DNA of 18,656 nucleotides. It comes from Entamoeba histolytica HM-1:IMSS (taxonomy: Eukaryota > Evosea > Mastigamoebida > Endamoebidae). A program made the position numbers and the translations under genes. Shown piece by piece: positions 15,401 to 18,656 of the stretch. Below the pieces are notes generated by a model. It worked only from the letters and a program-made list of their open reading frames with translations, ran no database searches and was not told the origin of the DNA. The stretch is from assembly GCF_000208925.1 (NCBI RefSeq), contig NW_001915037.1:1-18656 (forward strand), given 5' to 3'. Numbering within the stretch: position 1 is the first letter of the stretch; the number at the start of each line of letters is the position of its first letter.

Positions 15401-15875
15401 AGCTATATTTAAACGAATTCGAATGAATGATTATCATTGGCCTACTGAAACAAGTGATGATGAAGACATTATTTCAGATAATGCATATTCTATAGTCAAT
15501 GCATTGTTATTACCTGAAGAAAAGAAAAGACTTGGGGCAAAAGGAAGTGAAGAGGTTAAAAATCATCCATTTTTTGAAAGAATTCGTTGGAACACATTAT
15601 TAAGTGAAAGTAGAGAAGATATTTTTGTGCCAAGATTAGATAGTGCATGTGATACAGGATATTTTTCAAGAGAAACTAAAGAATTTTCTCCTGCATTAGG
15701 AGAAGATAGTATTGGGTTTGGTAACTTTGATTGTACTTCTGTAAATAGACTGGCTGAAAAAAATATTAGTGTACTAGAAGAAGAAAGAGATGAAATAGAT
15801 TACGAAAATTCAACAGAATGTACAAGTTCATCAACAACCTCTGATTCAATTAACGAATCAACTTTTATTGCATAA
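12471..15875 (+). CDS. AGC-family Ser/Thr kinase of IRE/Rim15/MAST type with PH domain and C2HC zinc finger
   Basis: A 1134-residue kinase. Residues 1-320 are Ser/Thr/Pro-rich and disordered, with many SP/TP sites. A PH domain lies at about 355-446 (GYLMKQS, WTERYVIIKD, WMLALNYAQ), which could bind phosphoinositides. A zinc finger (Cys616, Cys619, His631, Cys635; ICRMCEREI) matches the small finger seen before the catalytic domain in plant IRE and related kinases. The kinase domain starts near 768, with Lys799, HRDLKPDN (Asp893) and DFG (Asp911), so it should be active. KADMVRKNVVDGVLAEKQIL and the tail stretch WNTLLSESREDIFVPRLDSACDTGYFS strongly resemble IRE/Rim15/Greatwall kinases. Oddities: the glycine loop reads SSGAYS, the activation segment reads CTPDY instead of GTPDY, and the APE motif is ASE. 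There is no long insert between DFG and ASE, unlike Greatwall. These relatives control nutrient and cell-cycle signalling; the role here is inferred. Confidence 0.88.
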   Translation: MSIPLAKSHNRPVSFRPTQMQTVQSMGKSEYGSLDITPRGEYFNTSTPTPVIEPNQIKVIDVKSELQIDLSTLKCVIIHIVTVQLDLTTKYLFKKPTDIHELDLFIHSVYDPNSTLHQKLNVSGTRDKTSLSIISMDYLPTDNHPSYKISLSPLSKNSTPPLDSWELSENHPKSFGKSMSRSGSVALSPISLTPPKGVIVSPKQVPGLSSTPTDKINLSFNSSTLRTSPQTKLLLKDKREYSQPITNSSSKLKQTSMFISQSIIKNTFNNETCEAPKTLTPPTETEKLLSERNEWEKELPQLPSRKDGYPLRDVGLKQYLSEVIALEGATDICYIYEWFVEKKQSIPFMSLRHPRVCGYLMKQSYIFGTWTERYVIIKDNVLVYFPSDRCIQRLEFPSDILQLIGSEIELNENIISINLINGMSYTFRVDEGNVNEWMLALNYAQQKKRRQRKYSEYSETPRKGTDTIKDDSEEKHIINKFYALKEEARRIGLVYEEMNDKNSEQMKIFQLFRQLERLSYDDICSKTFINQYLHKLQDITTNNASDLLVFHYFQQFNEFISLTAVVKKILETPETPIIQPRNRQSSTGRRNQASLGMSPLNSPKTYDKAGVRVAICRMCEREIEFDVLAKHTFYCKMCFELCSNEPSCKLRLQILKDQLLKQKQIQQGGINYDGVIELTEELSNITKLSSKVLEQMNSAITMLEEITTHSVDVCLSAFAGMISKIVKRRLLLMKNYVSNHSIDMWTYTSLWDGNVQVEEASNGSVSLKDFDVLNKFSSGAYSRLYLVKKKTTGDIYAMKVSRKADMVRKNVVDGVLAEKQILQKSVNQSVVKLYYAFQDKCSLFLVMEFCPGGDLACLIREVGRLSEVTVKIYSAEIVLALEYIHSLGCIHRDLKPDNILIDANGHLKLTDFGLSVFGYKSEQNSFLDSRLLCTPDYVASEVINERLYSTVSDYFSLGCMIYEMLVGVPPFNDKTPEAIFKRIRMNDYHWPTETSDDEDIISDNAYSIVNALLLPEEKKRLGAKGSEEVKNHPFFERIRWNTLLSESREDIFVPRLDSACDTGYFSRETKEFSPALGEDSIGFGNFDCTSVNRLAEKNISVLEEERDEIDYENSTECTSSSTTSDSINESTFIA

Positions 15876-15993
15876 AAACGAATTATAATATTTCATTCAT
15901 AATTTCATTTGTTTAGTTATAAATTGTTTGATTATAGTTTTATTATAATTTAAATTAAAAAAAAACTTAAAAAAATAAAAGAAAACCTTCACA

Positions 15994-17774
15994 ATGGAAG
16001 CACCAATTGATGTACAAAAAATGCTTGATGAAATGAAACTTCTTGAGAGGAACATACAAATGGATATTGAACCAGTTACACAAAAACCATTATTTATAAT
16101 TAAACCAGAGGAGTCAACAAATATTTCTGTTCAAACAATTGACAATATAATACAGACAACATTATGTGCTGCAGATAGGTTATTCTTAAGAGAAAGAAAA
16201 GTTATTCATATTGGACCAAATATTGAAACTCAAGGACTACAAACAGTTGCAAAATTGTTATGTGAAAATGACCCAATTGAACAACTACGATCTATTTTTC
16301 CTCCATCTCGTTCTATTAAAGTAATTTTTGATTTAATTCAAGATTTATATAAATTCAGAATTGATAATAATATTATTCAATTAAGTCCAATTCAAGCAGC
16401 AACACTTTGTTTAAAATATGTAGAATTAAATTTTAAAGATAATTTTGTTATTCAAAATGATGGAACATATAAAAAAGATGATATAGTTCAATTCCTTAGT
16501 CAAACATTAGAAATAGAAAATGGAAGAAAACCAACAACATTAACATTAGCTTTTCATTTATATCGAGCAGGACTTAGAGATGAAGCAATTCAAACATTAG
16601 AAGATGAAATGGGAAAAACAAACGAAGCTTTTAGTGAAGCAATTAAAGGAAATATTAATAAATTAAAACAACTCATATTAAGTGATCCAATAGAAAAGTT
16701 ATTTGGAAGTATTTTTACTAAAAAGGATGTTATTGGTATTGATCCAACAGTTGATGCTTTCATTCATGCTAATGTTGACAATTATATTTGGTATAAAGTT
16801 TGTTCGTTTAAATAAATTTTTCTTCAAGTGATATATCACTTATCTCTTTTTAGCTTAGTTCTTCTCAAGATATAATAAAAACATTTAATGAACTTCAACA
16901 AATAGTTCCACCTGTATTATTAAGAAATCCAGATGATACTACTTTCTTCTTTTTATTATTACTTCAACAATATGAACAAGCAGTTTCTACTCAAATTGAA
17001 AGAGGAACTCCATTTGATGTAATTGGATATACTGTTCTTGTTTTATTACGTAAAATAAATTTCTTGGATGAACGATTTGTACTTCATTATTTACACTCTA
17101 TCTTATTAAGTGTAACTGGATGTTATCAATTACTTGATTCTATTAATGATAAAGATACTGCTATGATTCTTTCTGATGTTATAGAAAAACCTGGTGCTGA
17201 AGAATCATTATTACAATATGCTAGTTCAAGACCTCAGATGGCTCAAATACTTGCTCCTCTTGTTCGTTCTAAGTTACTTTATGCTCATTTGATGATAATT
17301 GCTGGTCAAAAACAAATGGCTCATGTTGCTATTCAAGAACTTCTTGATTCTTATTTAATGAATGGAGAAAATATTGATGAACTAATTCAAGTAAATAATC
17401 TAATAGAACCAACTGATGAATATTTCAAAAATGTGTATGACATATTACACACCAGTGATTGTAAAGAAGTTGTTAATAAAGCAATTCATTACCAGTTCAT
17501 TCCTTCCAGAGATGATTTTAGTGAATTACAAAATATAGTTAATAAATGGGACATTAGCAATGAACATAATAGCATTAAAACAGGAACACGGACATTTGTT
17601 CTTTCATTTATCTTTAGAAATATTATTCAATCAATTTCAATCAATTCATTTGATTCATCTCAATACAAATTGATTGGAAAATATTTTGTTGCAATGATTG
17701 CATTATTAAAGGATTGTGCTGATGATACTTTTATGGAACTTATATCTGGATATAAATCATATCTTCTCAATTGA
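15994..17774 (+). CDS. Nucleoporin Nup93/Nic96 family, two exons
   Basis: Exon 1 is 15994-16797 and exon 2 is 16854-17774, giving 574 residues. Nup93/Nic96 is a scaffold nucleoporin of the inner ring of the nuclear pore. The protein is all helical. The stretch VDNYIWYK at the end of exon 1 matches the E-D-Y-L-W-x-K landmark of the family. It is followed in exon 2 by FFFLLLLQQYEQAVSTQI, which resembles the family's FLYFQVLFLTxQFExAV block. The protein is shorter than human Nup93 (819) or yeast Nic96 (839); it seems to lack most of the N-terminal coiled-coil region. Exon 1 read alone runs on only five codons into the intron before a stop. The exon 2 frame has no ATG near its start, so the two parts are one gene and not two. 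The family call rests on pattern recall. Confidence 0.78.
16798..16853 (+). other. Intron of the Nup93/Nic96 gene, 56 nt, with a 16-bp palindrome
   Basis: The intron begins GTTTGTTC and ends TTTTTAG, the typical Entamoeba signals, and is phase 0. Inside lies the perfect palindrome AAGTGATATATCACTT at 16826-16841. In the pre-mRNA it could fold only as a short hairpin with a small loop, bringing donor and acceptor closer. Confidence 0.9.
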
Positions 17775-17844
17775 CTGAACTTTTTTTTATAAACTTTAAT
17801 TTATTGTTTGTCAATTTCAATTACTTGAAAAAATAACTATTCAA

Positions 17845-18656
17845 TTAGTAAAAAAAGAATAAAATACACAACACAAGAAGCATTGATGACATTTCAGATG
17901 AACAAGTTTTTTGAATTTGAAAATTATATTCTTGTTTTGAAAAAGAGTCAATATTAGGACATGTTGGTGTTTGATAACAAAAATAAGTTTGGTTTGTTCT
18001 ATCTGATTCATTAATCAAACGATTATATGGACAAAATTTTATTTCTGTTTTTGATCTCCAATCATAATCAAATCCATTAAGACTATCAACAATTAATTTT
18101 TGTTCTTCACTATTAAACTCATTGAACGAATCACATTGATATCCAATTTTAGTATCTAAAACATACTTTCTTACTCTATCAATGGTAGGAGATGGATAAT
18201 AATTAGGATCTCCATCTCCTATATATGAACGAGGAATTGCTCCTGGTAAAAATACAGCTGTAAATGTCCATGCATGACGTAGAGGAAAGAGAGTATCAAT
18301 TAAATGAACATCTACATAATATGGTTTAACTATAGCAACACCACTTGGATAAAAAGTACCATAATCAACATCTCTTAATTTTACAAATGGAAATTGTGTT
18401 CCAACTGGAAGAGCATTCATTCTATATTTTAATATATGAATGAATTTTTGCATTGTTTGGATTATTTGTTCTTTATTTCCTCGATATTGAAGATAATGTC
18501 CATCAAATTCACAAGCAAATTCTTTCATCCAATCACTTCTTCCCATATTATCTTCAGAAGAGTCTAACATATGTAATTGAAAACTATTAAAATGTTGTCT
18601 CACTCGATTTCTTAATAAACTAATAGATTCATGTAATGTTTTCTTTGATTGATATA
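17845..18656 (-). CDS. Unrecognised protein with possible C-terminal GPI-anchor signal; 5' end outside window
   Basis: The frame is open from the stop at 17845 to the right edge of the window (about 269 residues seen), and the start lies outside. No family is recognised. At least six cysteines are spread through the C-terminal half (YQCDSF, KFCPYN, YFCYQT, PTCPNI, KTCSSE), and there are NES and NQT sequons. The last 14 residues are strongly hydrophobic (SSMLLVLCILFFFY) with no charged residue after them, preceded by small residues (CSSEMSS). That pattern fits a GPI-attachment signal, so a secreted or surface-anchored protein is likely. The centre is rich in Tyr and Pro (YPSPTIDRVRKYV, GAIPRSYIGDGDPNYY). 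It converges with the Nup93 gene, 70 bp apart. Surface location is inferred; it could also be a tail-anchored protein. Confidence 0.75.
   Translation of the reverse strand, partial: YQSKKTLHESISLLRNRVRQHFNSFQLHMLDSSEDNMGRSDWMKEFACEFDGHYLQYRGNKEQIIQTMQKFIHILKYRMNALPVGTQFPFVKLRDVDYGTFYPSGVAIVKPYYVDVHLIDTLFPLRHAWTFTAVFLPGAIPRSYIGDGDPNYYPSPTIDRVRKYVLDTKIGYQCDSFNEFNSEEQKLIVDSLNGFDYDWRSKTEIKFCPYNRLINESDRTNQTYFCYQTPTCPNIDSFSKQEYNFQIQKTCSSEMSSMLLVLCILFFFY

Noticed and set aside
16815..17063. Reading the Nup93 region as two separate genes
   Set aside because: A 56-nt GTTTGT...TAG intron joins both in phase, and the frame is open from 16854 to the second part, which itself opens only at TTG.

Overview
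The window reads as nuclear DNA of an Entamoeba species, most likely of the E. histolytica/dispar/nuttalli group, though the species cannot be fixed from the sequence alone. It is very AT-rich. Its protein genes are compact and mostly intronless with short leaders. The two introns I can place both start with GTTTGT and end in TAG, which is the usual Entamoeba pattern, and a GTATTTAAAC TATA-like element of known Entamoeba form lies in front of one gene. All proteins are eukaryotic in type: an MRP-class ABC transporter, ATG4, ribosomal protein uL3, a tandem CCCH protein, an IRE/Rim15-type kinase and a Nup93/Nic96 nucleoporin.

Layout. 1-1076 (+) is the 3' end of an ABCC (MRP-type) transporter. 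1077-2553 is a long gap between convergent genes. It holds what I read as a box C/D snoRNA on the minus strand (2352-2421). Its D' guide matches the conserved large-subunit rRNA stretch targeted by U24/SNORD24. 2554-3729 (-) is an RRM protein with three zinc knuckles and a highly charged N-terminus. 3730-4569 is an AT-rich gap with one notable hairpin. 4570-5829 (-) is a GH13 alpha-amylase-type enzyme, divergent from the ATG4 cysteine protease at 5901-6995 (+) across about 70 bp. 7179-8387 (+) is ribosomal protein L3/uL3 and 8645-9136 (+) a small HSP20 chaperone. 9378-10694 (-) is probably a divergent Pat1-type mRNA decay factor. 10892-11769 (-) is a two-exon tandem CCCH zinc-finger protein. 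11770-12470 is a gap with two weak small ORFs. 12471-15875 (+) is a 1134-residue PH plus zinc-finger AGC kinase of the IRE/Rim15/MAST type. 15994-17774 (+) is a two-exon Nup93/Nic96 nucleoporin. 17845-18656 (-) is the 3' part of an unrecognised protein with a possible GPI-anchor tail.

How the genes relate. Genes are transcribed singly and there is no operon. Several do touch on RNA handling and ribosome production: uL3, the U24-like snoRNA, the RRM/zinc-knuckle protein, the Pat1-like factor and the CCCH protein. The snoRNA lies about 130 bp downstream of the RRM/zinc-knuckle gene on the same strand, so the two may share a transcript. No mobile element, CRISPR array, tRNA or rRNA gene was recognised. 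The strongest candidates for something not already annotated are the snoRNA, the hidden first exon of the CCCH gene, the ATG4B-like LIR tail of ATG4, and the unusual residues in the AGC kinase.
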